Assembly: GCF_014639535.1 (NCBI RefSeq)
Contig: NZ_BMGA01000007.1
Location: 124,510-188,509, forward strand
Source of the DNA: Flavobacterium palustre
GTDB lineage: Bacteria; Bacteroidota; Bacteroidia; Flavobacteriales; Flavobacteriaceae
Reading direction: 5' to 3'
Length of the DNA: 64,000 nucleotides
How positions within the stretch are numbered: position 1 is the stretch's first letter; every line of letters begins with the position of its first letter. The notes beneath the pieces were generated by a model. It searched no databases. It worked only from the letters and a program-made list of their open reading frames with translations, and was not told the DNA's origin. This document shows positions 42,786-51,340 of the stretch, one piece after another. The position numbers were made by a program, and so were the translations under genes.

Positions 42786-45700
42786 ATGAAACATTCATTC
42801 GTAAAGTATTTGGTGTTCTTTAGCATCATGCTGACCAACATGATTGCTTTAGCACAAACCAATACCATCACAGGAACTGTCAAAGACAATGCAGGCATGC
42901 CAATACCCGGCGCCAATGTATTAATCAAAAACACCAGCAGCGGTGTCCAAACGGATTTTGACGGAAAATTTGCCATCAAGGCAAAACCGGAAGACATCCT
43001 CGTTGCCTCATTTATTGGAATGAAAACAACTGAAATAAAAGTAGGCAATCAAACAAACATTAACTTTAAACTAGAAGACGAAGGAGCTAAACTGGAGGAA
43101 GTAGTTGTAGTAGGATACGGTACAAGAAAGAAAAAAGACCTAACTGGTTCGATTGTTAGTGTAGGAGCAAAAGAAATCGAATCACGACCGGTACAAAACG
43201 CTGTTCAGGCTATGCAAGGAAAAGCAGCCGGGGTTGATATTGGATCTAACGAACGTCCGGGAACCGTTGGAAGCATTAACATTCGTGGATCCCGTTCCAT
43301 TACAGCATCAAATTCTCCTTTATATGTAGTAGATGGAATTCCTTTAAACTCAGGCGGTATCGATTTTATCAACCCAACTGATATTGAATCCATAGACGTC
43401 CTTAAAGATGCCTCTGCAACTGCAATCTACGGATCTCGTGGAGCCAATGGTGTAATCATTGTTTCCACCAAAAAAGGAAAAAACGGAAGATTCACTATTA
43501 ATTATGATTCTGCAGTTAGCACTGAAAAAATCAATGAAAGAGCACCATTAATGAATGCCGGAGAATACATTGAATTACGCCGTTGGGCAAGATATTATTC
43601 AAATCCAACTGCATTTGCACCGGGAAATGCACCAACTATCGCTAATGACAAAGACATCTTTTTAGCTACTGCCGACCCTGCTGCCTGGGCTAATATAGAA
43701 AAAGGATGGGCAGGAGGAACTTGGGACGGTTCAAAAGTAAGCACCACCGACTGGACTAAATATGTTACTCAAACAGGAGTAACCCAACAACATACTTTAA
43801 GTGTGAGTGGTGGGACAGAAAAAATGAAAGCCTATGGTTCTTTTGGATTCCTTGACAACACAGGTACTTTAAAAGGACAAAGCTACCGACGTTACAATGG
43901 TATCGCTAATGTTGATATTACCCCAACCGAATGGTTTTCTATGGGAGTTAGCCTTAACACCAGTTATGGTTTAAACGAATATGGTTTATCTAACGTAGGT
44001 CGTTCAGCAGTAGCCTCATCTGATGGCATTTACCTTACTGCCAGACAAAACTTACCTTACGCAGTACCTCTTGACGCAGATGGAAACAGAATTCAAAATC
44101 CCGGAGGAGATTCTACTATTAGAAACGTTTACGAAGAATACAAATACTCACAAGACCAGCGTTTGACCTTACGTTTTTTTGGTAGCCTTAATGCTCAATT
44201 AGATTTTGGCGGATTCTCTAAAACTTTAGAAGGTTTAAAATATCGCATCAATTTCGGTCCGGATATCACCTCATATCGCAATGGAGTATTCCTGGACGGA
44301 AAATCTTCAGCCCGTTCCGGAACTAGTTTTGCTTCATTAGCGAAAAATCAAACCATATCTTACACTCTGGACAATTTGATTTTGTACAACAAGACCTTTG
44401 GAAAACATGATCTCGGTGTAACTTTACTACAAAGCCAGACACAATATTTTAATGAAGAAAGTGCGATGTCGGCACAAAACATTAAAAACCCAAATAATAA
44501 ATGGAATGCTTTAACTACTGCAAATGTAACTTTAGCTGGATATTCATCCAATATTACTGAAAGCGGATTATACTCTTATATGGGAAGATTAACCTATGGT
44601 TTTGACGACAAATATCTAGTAACCGCTTCAGGTCGTTATGATGGAGCATCTCAATTAGCGCCTGGTTACAAATGGTCTTTTTTCCCAAGTGCCTCTTTAG
44701 CATGGCGTATAGACAAAGAAGACTTTTTACAAAATATTTCATGGCTTAGCGCGCTAAAATTAAGAGCCGGTTATGGAGTAACTGCAAATGCTTCTGTAGA
44801 TCCATACCAAACCCAACCACCATTGTCTCAAATTTTATATTCAACATCATCAGGAGTAATAAACAATAATCAATTAGGAAACGTTGAATTAGGCTGGGAG
44901 AGAACTGCGCAATACAACTATGGTATCGATTTTGGCTTGTTCAACAACAGAATTTCAGGAAGTTTAGAATACTACACTTCTAAAACAGATGATTTATTAT
45001 TCAATAGAAACATCCCATCAGTTACAGGTTACGGTACAACATTACAAAACATTGGAAAAACAAAAGGGAACGGTGTGGAACTTACTTTAAATACCGTAAA
45101 CGTTAAAACCGCTGATTTTGAATGGAGCTCTAACTTAAGTGCTTCTTATCAAAAAAGCACAATTGTAGAATTACAAAATGGTAAATTTGACGACATTAAC
45201 AACAACTTATTCATTGGACAAACCCGAGGTGTTATATACGGTTTTGAAAATAATGGCGTATGGAAACCGGAAGATGCAGTTGAAATGAATAAATTTAATG
45301 CCGCCGCAGGAAGCACAGTTTTCACATTTGGTAATGCCAGACCGGTAGATCAAAACGGAGACTATAAAATTGACGCCAACAATGATCGTGTCATTTTAGG
45401 AAGTACCGAACCAAAATACATCGCCGGTTTAACCAACACTTTCAATTACAAAAACATCGAATTATCCATTTTCGTTATTGGACGTTTTGGATATTTATAC
45501 GATGCGGGAGGAGAAAACTTAAGTGGAAAAACAAGCCAAAGAAAATTAGATTACTATACTGATGACAATACGGATGCAGAATACCAAAAACCTATTTTTT
45601 CAGCAGGTACCGGTGATTTATATAATTCTATTTTTGGATACAAAAATGGATCTTTCTTAAAAATAAGAAACATATCTTTAGGTTACAATTTTGAAGAAGA

Positions 45701-45854
45701 TTTGGTACAAAAATTAGGATTATCAAGACTAAGAGTTTATGTGCAGGCAGCTAATCCGGGTATGATTTTCTCAAAAGTGAAATGGGTTGATTTAGATACC
45801 AGAACTACTTATTCCAATAGAGGAATGACATTAGGGTTAAATGTTCAATTCTAA
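42786..45854 (+). CDS. SusC/RagA-family TonB-dependent transporter (pectin locus)
   Basis: A 1022-residue outer-membrane transporter. The signal peptide ends ALAQ (residue 23). The regulatory-like domain (about 25-100) begins NTITGTVKDNAGMPIPGANVLIK. The plug has GYGTRKKKDLTGS, NIRGSRSITASNSPLYVVDGIPL and the signature VLKDASATAIYGSRGANGVIIVSTKKG. The barrel ends GMTLGLNVQF. It should import oligosaccharides of rhamnogalacturonan or homogalacturonan released at the surface. It is followed 21 nt later by its susD partner and a terminator, so this is a clean two-gene unit. Its long upstream region shares the operator with the CE12 operon. Confidence 0.96.
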   Translation: MKHSFVKYLVFFSIMLTNMIALAQTNTITGTVKDNAGMPIPGANVLIKNTSSGVQTDFDGKFAIKAKPEDILVASFIGMKTTEIKVGNQTNINFKLEDEGAKLEEVVVVGYGTRKKKDLTGSIVSVGAKEIESRPVQNAVQAMQGKAAGVDIGSNERPGTVGSINIRGSRSITASNSPLYVVDGIPLNSGGIDFINPTDIESIDVLKDASATAIYGSRGANGVIIVSTKKGKNGRFTINYDSAVSTEKINERAPLMNAGEYIELRRWARYYSNPTAFAPGNAPTIANDKDIFLATADPAAWANIEKGWAGGTWDGSKVSTTDWTKYVTQTGVTQQHTLSVSGGTEKMKAYGSFGFLDNTGTLKGQSYRRYNGIANVDITPTEWFSMGVSLNTSYGLNEYGLSNVGRSAVASSDGIYLTARQNLPYAVPLDADGNRIQNPGGDSTIRNVYEEYKYSQDQRLTLRFFGSLNAQLDFGGFSKTLEGLKYRINFGPDITSYRNGVFLDGKSSARSGTSFASLAKNQTISYTLDNLILYNKTFGKHDLGVTLLQSQTQYFNEESAMSAQNIKNPNNKWNALTTANVTLAGYSSNITESGLYSYMGRLTYGFDDKYLVTASGRYDGASQLAPGYKWSFFPSASLAWRIDKEDFLQNISWLSALKLRAGYGVTANASVDPYQTQPPLSQILYSTSSGVINNNQLGNVELGWERTAQYNYGIDFGLFNNRISGSLEYYTSKTDDLLFNRNIPSVTGYGTTLQNIGKTKGNGVELTLNTVNVKTADFEWSSNLSASYQKSTIVELQNGKFDDINNNLFIGQTRGVIYGFENNGVWKPEDAVEMNKFNAAAGSTVFTFGNARPVDQNGDYKIDANNDRVILGSTEPKYIAGLTNTFNYKNIELSIFVIGRFGYLYDAGGENLSGKTSQRKLDYYTDDNTDAEYQKPIFSAGTGDLYNSIFGYKNGSFLKIRNISLGYNFEEDLVQKLGLSRLRVYVQAANPGMIFSKVKWVDLDTRTTYSNRGMTLGLNVQF

Positions 45855-45875
45855 GAAAATTAAAACAAATAAATT

Positions 45876-47822
45876 ATGAAAAATTATAAAAAATTATATA
45901 TCAACATAATGCTGGTAGCTACATTAGGTCTTAGCACTTCTTGTAGTCAGGATTTCTTAAATGAAGAATTAACCACAGCATACAGTAAAGACTATTTAAA
46001 AACAGAAGAAGGAATTCAGGCATTATCTATCGGAACTTACTATCAGGTTTTTGCCTTAGACATGAATCGAGAAGTACCGCTCACAGCAAATCAATCAGGA
46101 ACAGACGAATTTCACGTTGGAGGTGACCCATCTAACGGACTATGGAATTCTTATGCTTCAGGATTTGGATCATTTGTTACTGTATCGAATTCGAATACCG
46201 TAGCAGCTAATACCAATTGGGACAACTTATACATTGGAATAGGTAATGCTAATCAATTAATCGAATCGGCTACTGCAATTGCTTCTACCAATGATGCCAT
46301 CAAAAAAACAGCACTTGGAGAAGGTTACTTTATGAGAGCTTACAATTATTTAAAATTAGTAAGGCAATATGGTGGTGTCCCTTTAAAACTTAATGTAAGT
46401 ACTACTGTACAATTAGAATTCACAAGAGCCTCTTCTGAAGAAGTATTAAATCAGGTCATTGCTGACTTTACCCAAGCTTATAACTTATTGAGTAATACCG
46501 GAAGTCCAAATAAGATTACTAAAGATGCAGCTGCCCATTATTTAGCGAAAGCTTATTTAACTCGTGCCAGCGAGATTAATGACGCCTGGAATTCATCTAC
46601 AAAATCAGCAGACTTACAACAGGTTGTTACTTTATCAGATGAAGTAATTTCCCGCCATCCTTTAGCACCTAACTACGTCAACTTATGGGATTTTAAAGCT
46701 GCTGATGGAGCCAATGAAAAATTATCTGAATTAATTTTATCAGCTGACTTTAACTCTAACCAATTAACAACCGGAGGAAACCAACAACATCTGTACTTCC
46801 TTTCTACTTATGACCAATTACCACAAATGATTCGTAATACAGCAGGAGGAAGACCATTTAGCCGTTTAGCACCAACTTACTTTACTTATGACATATTTGA
46901 CAAAGTAAACGATTCCCGTTTTTGGAAAAGTTTCCAAACAAAAAGCATTGTCAATAATGCAGCGGCAGGAAGCGGATATGTTAATGGTGACTTAGGTATT
47001 ATGTACATCATGAACAGCCCCACAGACAATCGATTTGCCTTAACCAGAAACAACGGAACAATAATCTATTCTAAAACCGGAAAAACGATTCCTAGTGTAT
47101 TTGTAGCTTATGCTGCTGATAATTTTGGTTTGATGAAAGATGTACGATTCCCTTCATTAAGCAAATACATGGATGGATCAAGACTCGACTTTAACGCCAC
47201 AAAAGGAAGCAGAGACATCATATTAGCGCGTTCAGCAGAAACTTATTTAATGGCTGCAGAAGCCAAAATTCGTTTAGCTAAATTAGGAACCGGCTCTTAT
47301 AGCGATGCACTAAGTTACATCAACACCGTTCGTAACCGTGCTACTTATAAATCAGGCGAAAACAGAGCAGCTTATACTGACGGATCTGCCGCATGGACTA
47401 CAGCTGTACAAGGAGGTAGAGCTAGCTCATTTATTGCCGAGAATTCCTATTACGAATCTAACAACATAGCTACTACAACAGCAGCTACCGATTTAACTAT
47501 TGCCGGAATTAACGCACTTCCGGCTGCAGATCAGGCAGTAATCACAAAATTAGGTTATACAACTGACTATGACCGTATGCTTTGTTTAGTTTTAAACGAA
47601 CGTACCCGAGAACTTTGCGGTGAATTCCACCGTTGGGAAGACTTAAGCAGAACTAAAACTTTAGTAGCTAGAGCCAGAGAGTACAACCCGGAAGCCAAAC
47701 CAAACATCCAAGACTACCATACACTGCGTCCAATACCGCAAACATTCTTAGATGGAATTTTCACAAATGGAAGGCCACTAACTGCTGCTGAAAAACAAGC
47801 TATGCAAAACACTGGTTATTAA
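45876..47822 (+). CDS. SusD/RagB-family lipoprotein (pectin locus)
   Basis: A 648-residue surface lipoprotein with lipobox LGLSTSC (Cys23). The fold starts SQDFLNEELTTAYSKDYLKTEEG, has NLYIGIGNANQLIES and EGYFMRAYNYLKLVRQYGGVPL in the TPR-like half, and ends with SAETYLMAAEAKIRLAKLG, YINTVRNRATY, LVLNERTRELCGEFHRWEDLSRTK and LRPIPQTFLDGI. It is the longest of the three SusD proteins here, with large insertions between 230 and 420 and around 500-540. It should present pectic oligosaccharides to the adjacent SusC. It is paired with susC and closed by a strong terminator. Confidence 0.95.
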   Translation: MKNYKKLYINIMLVATLGLSTSCSQDFLNEELTTAYSKDYLKTEEGIQALSIGTYYQVFALDMNREVPLTANQSGTDEFHVGGDPSNGLWNSYASGFGSFVTVSNSNTVAANTNWDNLYIGIGNANQLIESATAIASTNDAIKKTALGEGYFMRAYNYLKLVRQYGGVPLKLNVSTTVQLEFTRASSEEVLNQVIADFTQAYNLLSNTGSPNKITKDAAAHYLAKAYLTRASEINDAWNSSTKSADLQQVVTLSDEVISRHPLAPNYVNLWDFKAADGANEKLSELILSADFNSNQLTTGGNQQHLYFLSTYDQLPQMIRNTAGGRPFSRLAPTYFTYDIFDKVNDSRFWKSFQTKSIVNNAAAGSGYVNGDLGIMYIMNSPTDNRFALTRNNGTIIYSKTGKTIPSVFVAYAADNFGLMKDVRFPSLSKYMDGSRLDFNATKGSRDIILARSAETYLMAAEAKIRLAKLGTGSYSDALSYINTVRNRATYKSGENRAAYTDGSAAWTTAVQGGRASSFIAENSYYESNNIATTTAATDLTIAGINALPAADQAVITKLGYTTDYDRMLCLVLNERTRELCGEFHRWEDLSRTKTLVARAREYNPEAKPNIQDYHTLRPIPQTFLDGIFTNGRPLTAAEKQAMQNTGY

Positions 47823-47847
47823 TTATTAAAATTAATTGTTTGTTATT

Positions 47848-47873
47848 AAAATGGAGGCTAAGTCCTCCATTTT
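47848..47873 (+). terminator. Intrinsic terminator of the pectin susCD unit
   Basis: The perfect 10-bp stem AAAATGGAGG / CCTCCATTTT has a 6-nt loop and a T-run on the plus strand, 25 nt after the susD stop. Confidence 0.92.
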
Positions 47874-47901
47874 TTTTATAGGGTAATATGTTTTAAAAAA
47901 A

Positions 47902-47931
47902 AGCCTTGTAAATCACTGGACTTACAAGGCT
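47902..47931 (-). terminator. Intrinsic terminator of the GntR gene
   Basis: The perfect 10-bp stem AGCCTTGTAA / TTACAAGGCT has a 10-nt loop, with A-rich sequence to its left giving the U-tract on the minus strand. It faces the susD terminator. Confidence 0.85.
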
Positions 47932-47952
47932 CTATATTTTTTTTAAAAAAAA

Positions 47953-49029
47953 CTAAATCGAATTCCTGTCAATAAAATTAAATGGGTTTTTAATTTTTCC
48001 GGATTCTTTATTTAAAATCATACTGGCAGCTGTAGCTCCCATCATTTTGAAATCAGTTGAAATTACTGTGATTCCAAGCAATTCCTTCAACGGAGTATCA
48101 TTGTATGAAATCACTCCTATTTCCCTTCCCAATTCAAAATCCTTATCCCTGATTTGTTTGACAAGACTCACCAAATCGGATTCTTCTATGGTAATAAACA
48201 AATCGCCTTTTTTCAAGACTATATCATCATAAACCTCACGCAGTACCTCATACTCCAGTCCTGAATCGACACAAAATCGTTTAAATCCATTTAAAATTCT
48301 TCTTGGATAAGGATAAACAGAACTTTCCGGATAAATTAGAATCAGTTTATTGTATCTTGAAATTTTTTCCAGCCCCTGTTTCAATGCACCGTAAATATCA
48401 TTTTCATAGTCCTGACAAACTTCAATTACTGAATCTTCAATTCCTTTGTTATTATCTAAAATAACTAATTTCTCTTTTGGAATCTTATTAATTGCCTGTA
48501 AAACACTTTCTCCTGAACTAAAATGAGTCAAATCATCTGATTTAAAGTGAGGCATAATCACATAATAATCATAAGCTCCGAGGTATTTATCAATAAGATT
48601 CAGGAACAAAGTTTGATCGCAATGATAGATATGCAAATCGGTTTGAGAGTTCCCGCCAATGCTATTAATAAAAGAGTTATAAATTCTCATCTTATAAGAA
48701 CTCAACTTATTAATCAGGAAAAGGACATTGACTTTGGCAATTAATTTAGTACGGGTAACATAATAGCCTTTTCCTCTGATAGGAGTAATAATCTTTCTTC
48801 TTTTTAAAATATTATAGGCTTTTTCTACAGTATCTCTTGAAAGATAGAACTCTTCACTGAGCATATTGATAGAAGGCAACTTCTGATCCATCTGCAATTT
48901 GCCTGTAGAAATATTATTAATTATCGAATCTACAATTTGTTTGTATTTTGGGATTCTCGAATTTTCACTCAAACTTATTGTAAAGGAAACTCCTTCATCA
49001 ACCATTTCTTTTGTCAAAAACTTTTCCAT
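47953..49029 (-). CDS. GntR-family transcriptional regulator with LacI-type sensor domain
   Basis: A 358-residue DNA-binding protein. Residues about 25-95 are a GntR winged helix (IPKYKQIVDSIINNISTGKL, LPSINMLSEEFYLSRDTVEKAYNILKRRKIITPIRGKGYYV). Residues about 105-355 resemble the periplasmic-binding-protein fold used by LacI-type regulators, with VLFLINKLSSYKMRIYNSFINSI and the ending IGVISYNDTPLKELLGITVISTDFKMMGATAASMIL. This combination usually senses a sugar. It lies between the pectin susCD unit and the lyase/esterase genes, and the palindrome GTAATCGATTAC occurs 97 nt upstream of its start. I infer that it controls itself and the two divergent regions carrying the same site. It could be a repressor or an activator. 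Confidence 0.92.
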   Translation of the reverse strand: MEKFLTKEMVDEGVSFTISLSENSRIPKYKQIVDSIINNISTGKLQMDQKLPSINMLSEEFYLSRDTVEKAYNILKRRKIITPIRGKGYYVTRTKLIAKVNVLFLINKLSSYKMRIYNSFINSIGGNSQTDLHIYHCDQTLFLNLIDKYLGAYDYYVIMPHFKSDDLTHFSSGESVLQAINKIPKEKLVILDNNKGIEDSVIEVCQDYENDIYGALKQGLEKISRYNKLILIYPESSVYPYPRRILNGFKRFCVDSGLEYEVLREVYDDIVLKKGDLFITIEESDLVSLVKQIRDKDFELGREIGVISYNDTPLKELLGITVISTDFKMMGATAASMILNKESGKIKNPFNFIDRNSI

Positions 49030-49125
49030 TTTACTTCTAAATTATATTTGTATTTCTTTACAACACATAAAAATCCTTTGCATTATTCTTTGCTAAAAGA
49101 AAGCAATAATCCCAAATAAAAACTT

Positions 49126-49137
49126 GTAATCGATTAC
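49126..49137. promoter_or_regulatory. Palindromic operator GTAATCGATTAC, site 3
   Basis: A perfect 12-bp palindrome 97 nt upstream of the GntR gene start, matching the sites at 33615 and 42414. The position suggests autoregulation. Confidence 0.7.
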
Positions 49138-49290
49138 CAAATATAAAAAATATTTCACTATAAAAATAAAAAGAACCGAAATAAAACAAAAAACACTAAA
49201 TTTTGAAAGAAAACATATTATATACGCAAAAACCCAATTAATTTAATGCAAACTACCCAATATAATTTTCCTCAGTACATTAAAACAAAA

Positions 49291-49322
49291 AACCCATTAA
49301 AACCGACAGATTTTAATGGGTT
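49291..49322 (-). terminator. Intrinsic terminator after the esterase-GH43 gene
   Basis: The perfect 12-bp stem AACCCATTAAAA / TTTTAATGGGTT has an 8-nt loop and a six-T run on the minus strand. It is 165 nt after the stop, beyond an interspersed repeat. Confidence 0.85.
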
Positions 49323-49331
49323 GGATTTAGT

Positions 49332-49473
49332 AAGAACCTATTTAAATTTGCTCCAAAAAAAAGAAATTTTCTTTTTCCCCGTCCCTAAAGGGTGGAAAAT
49401 TTCTTGAAAATTTATCAAAATAACACCCTTTAGGGGCGGGGAAATAGATTTTGATGAATTTTAAACAGGCTCT
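49332..49473. repeat. Palindromic intergenic repeat, CCCTAAAGGG type
   Basis: The inner arms at about 49375-49395 and 49423-49444 (TTTCCCCGTCCCTAAAGGGTG and its inverse) differ at one base. The outer arms AGAACCTATTTAAA and TTTAAACAGGCTCT match at 12 of 14. The whole would fold into one long hairpin. It is non-coding and probably a member of a dispersed family. Confidence 0.7.
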
Positions 49474-49486
49474 AAAAAAGATTTTT

Positions 49487-51289
49487 TTATTCTTTCATCA
49501 ACTGTAAAAGTATTGATTTTGGCACTTCTAATACCGTTCCATGACGAGTTCCTGAAGGAAAACTAATTTTATCCGAAACATCTTCCCAGCCTTTATCAGT
49601 TTGTTTTATAGCGCCGTATTTATGGTCTCTGTATTTATCAAAATACACCAGCCATTTCCCATCAATCTTAATGGCTGTTGGTCCTTCAGCCCAGTAGTTT
49701 CCTGTAATCGGAGTACTGGCTTTTGAATATGGACCGGTCAATTTATCACTATAAGCTACTTTAATATTTTTTTGCACAGGAACTTTGGTTTCGTCTTTCA
49801 AAAACATAATATAACCTTTTCCATCTTTTAAAATAGAAGAATCAATCACATTAAAGCCAGGTTCATACAGTAATTTTGTTGGTGAGTAGGTTTTAAAATC
49901 TTTAGTAATGGTATAATAAATCCTGTGATTGTAACCGCTGTCTTCCGTAGATTGGGTTTCAGGAAATTTCCCCGGAATGGTACTTGCCCAATAAATCATG
50001 TATTCTTTATTCAACTCATCGTAAGTGATTTCTGGAGCCCAGGTATTGCGTGTTCCACTTTCATGCTCCATAACAGGCAAAAATTCCTGTTTTGACCAAT
50101 GAATCAAATCTTTAGAAGAGGCATAACCTATTCCTTTATCGGTCCAACTCACCGTCCAAACCATGTGATACAATCCATCGCCTCCTTTAATGATACAAGG
50201 ATCACGCATCAGTTTGTCTTTTCCAACTTCAGGAGTTAAAAAAGAAGCATCTCTTTTTAATGATTGCCATTTATAGCCGTCTTCACTATACGTTAAATGC
50301 AGTCCATCTTCACCATTTCCTTTAAAATAAGAGAAAAGATAAACTGATTTTTCTGCAATTATTTTATTGGCTACCAACCAATGTTCTAAAGAAGCAGACC
50401 AATCGGTATTGGTTCCTTTTGTCCCCAATCCAAAACCATGACCTCCATTTTCATATACATGCATTTCGGCAGCAACTTTATTCTTTTTCAAAGCCAAATA
50501 ATAATTGATACTATTCTCAACCGGAACGGCGTGATCGTCGGTGGAATGAACTAAGAATGTTGGCGGCGTTTTTTCATCAACTAATTTTTCATTCGAATAT
50601 TTAGCAATCAAATCAGCAGAAGCCGTTTTTCCTAAAAGACTTTCTTTTGAACCATTATGGGTAATTCCATTTTCCATCGAAATCACCGGATAAATCAGCA
50701 TCGAAAAGTCAGGACGCGCACTCACTCCATCTTTCACTTCATAAACTGCATCTGAATAATGAGTAGAAGCTGTTGCCGCCAAATGACCTCCTGCCGAAAA
50801 GCCCATAATTCCGATTTTGTTAGTATCTAAATTCCATTTTTCGGCATTTCTGCGCAAAACACGAATGGCTTCCTGCGCATCCTGCAATGGACCAACCGTT
50901 TTGTCTGCCATAATAAGATCTGATGGCAAACGGTATTTCAACACAAAAGCCGAAATTCCAATGGAATTAAACCATTTTGCCACATTGATTCCTTCTTTAT
51001 CAATAGACAAAACCGAATATCCTCCGCCGGGACAAATAATAACAGCAGCATTCTTAGCTGATTTGTTTTCGACCAAAAAAGGCATTAAAGTTGGTTCAGT
51101 AACTTTTCTAATTCCTGTACGATTGCCTTGAGCATCTAATCGGGGTTCTTCTTTGTAAGTGTCATTTTTAACAGCTCCGGGAACCTTACTCCACAAAGCA
51201 AAAGCTGCACTTTCCTGAGAAAAACCATTTACGGATACTCCTAAAAAAAGCGCTAATCCAAGCAGTGTTTTATTCATTTTATTCGTCAT
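49487..51289 (-). CDS. Fusion of alpha/beta-hydrolase esterase and GH43-like glycosidase
   Basis: A 600-residue exported two-domain enzyme. An alternative ATG four codons downstream gives a tidier signal peptide (MNKTLLGLALFLGVSVNGFS). Domain 1 (about 30-310) is an alpha/beta-hydrolase of the acetyl-xylan-esterase-like kind: AAVIICPGGGY (oxyanion), IMGFSAGGHL (Ser165), HSTDDHAVP (Asp251/252) and NGGHGFG (His284). Domain 2 (about 316-600) is a five-bladed propeller like GH43: LMRDPCIIKGGDGLYHMVW, NTWAPEITYD, NVIDSSILKDGKGYIMF and YWAEGPTAIK carry the acidic residues expected. It probably removes acyl groups and arabinose (or a similar sugar) from the same side chain. It is last of GH105-PL9-esterase/GH43, 51 nt after PL9. 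Confidence 0.9.
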   Translation of the reverse strand: MTNKMNKTLLGLALFLGVSVNGFSQESAAFALWSKVPGAVKNDTYKEEPRLDAQGNRTGIRKVTEPTLMPFLVENKSAKNAAVIICPGGGYSVLSIDKEGINVAKWFNSIGISAFVLKYRLPSDLIMADKTVGPLQDAQEAIRVLRRNAEKWNLDTNKIGIMGFSAGGHLAATASTHYSDAVYEVKDGVSARPDFSMLIYPVISMENGITHNGSKESLLGKTASADLIAKYSNEKLVDEKTPPTFLVHSTDDHAVPVENSINYYLALKKNKVAAEMHVYENGGHGFGLGTKGTNTDWSASLEHWLVANKIIAEKSVYLFSYFKGNGEDGLHLTYSEDGYKWQSLKRDASFLTPEVGKDKLMRDPCIIKGGDGLYHMVWTVSWTDKGIGYASSKDLIHWSKQEFLPVMEHESGTRNTWAPEITYDELNKEYMIYWASTIPGKFPETQSTEDSGYNHRIYYTITKDFKTYSPTKLLYEPGFNVIDSSILKDGKGYIMFLKDETKVPVQKNIKVAYSDKLTGPYSKASTPITGNYWAEGPTAIKIDGKWLVYFDKYRDHKYGAIKQTDKGWEDVSDKISFPSGTRHGTVLEVPKSILLQLMKE

Positions 51290-51340
51290 TTTTTTTTAAA
51301 TTATATTTCTACAATAAGCAATATCAATTTTGCTACACTT

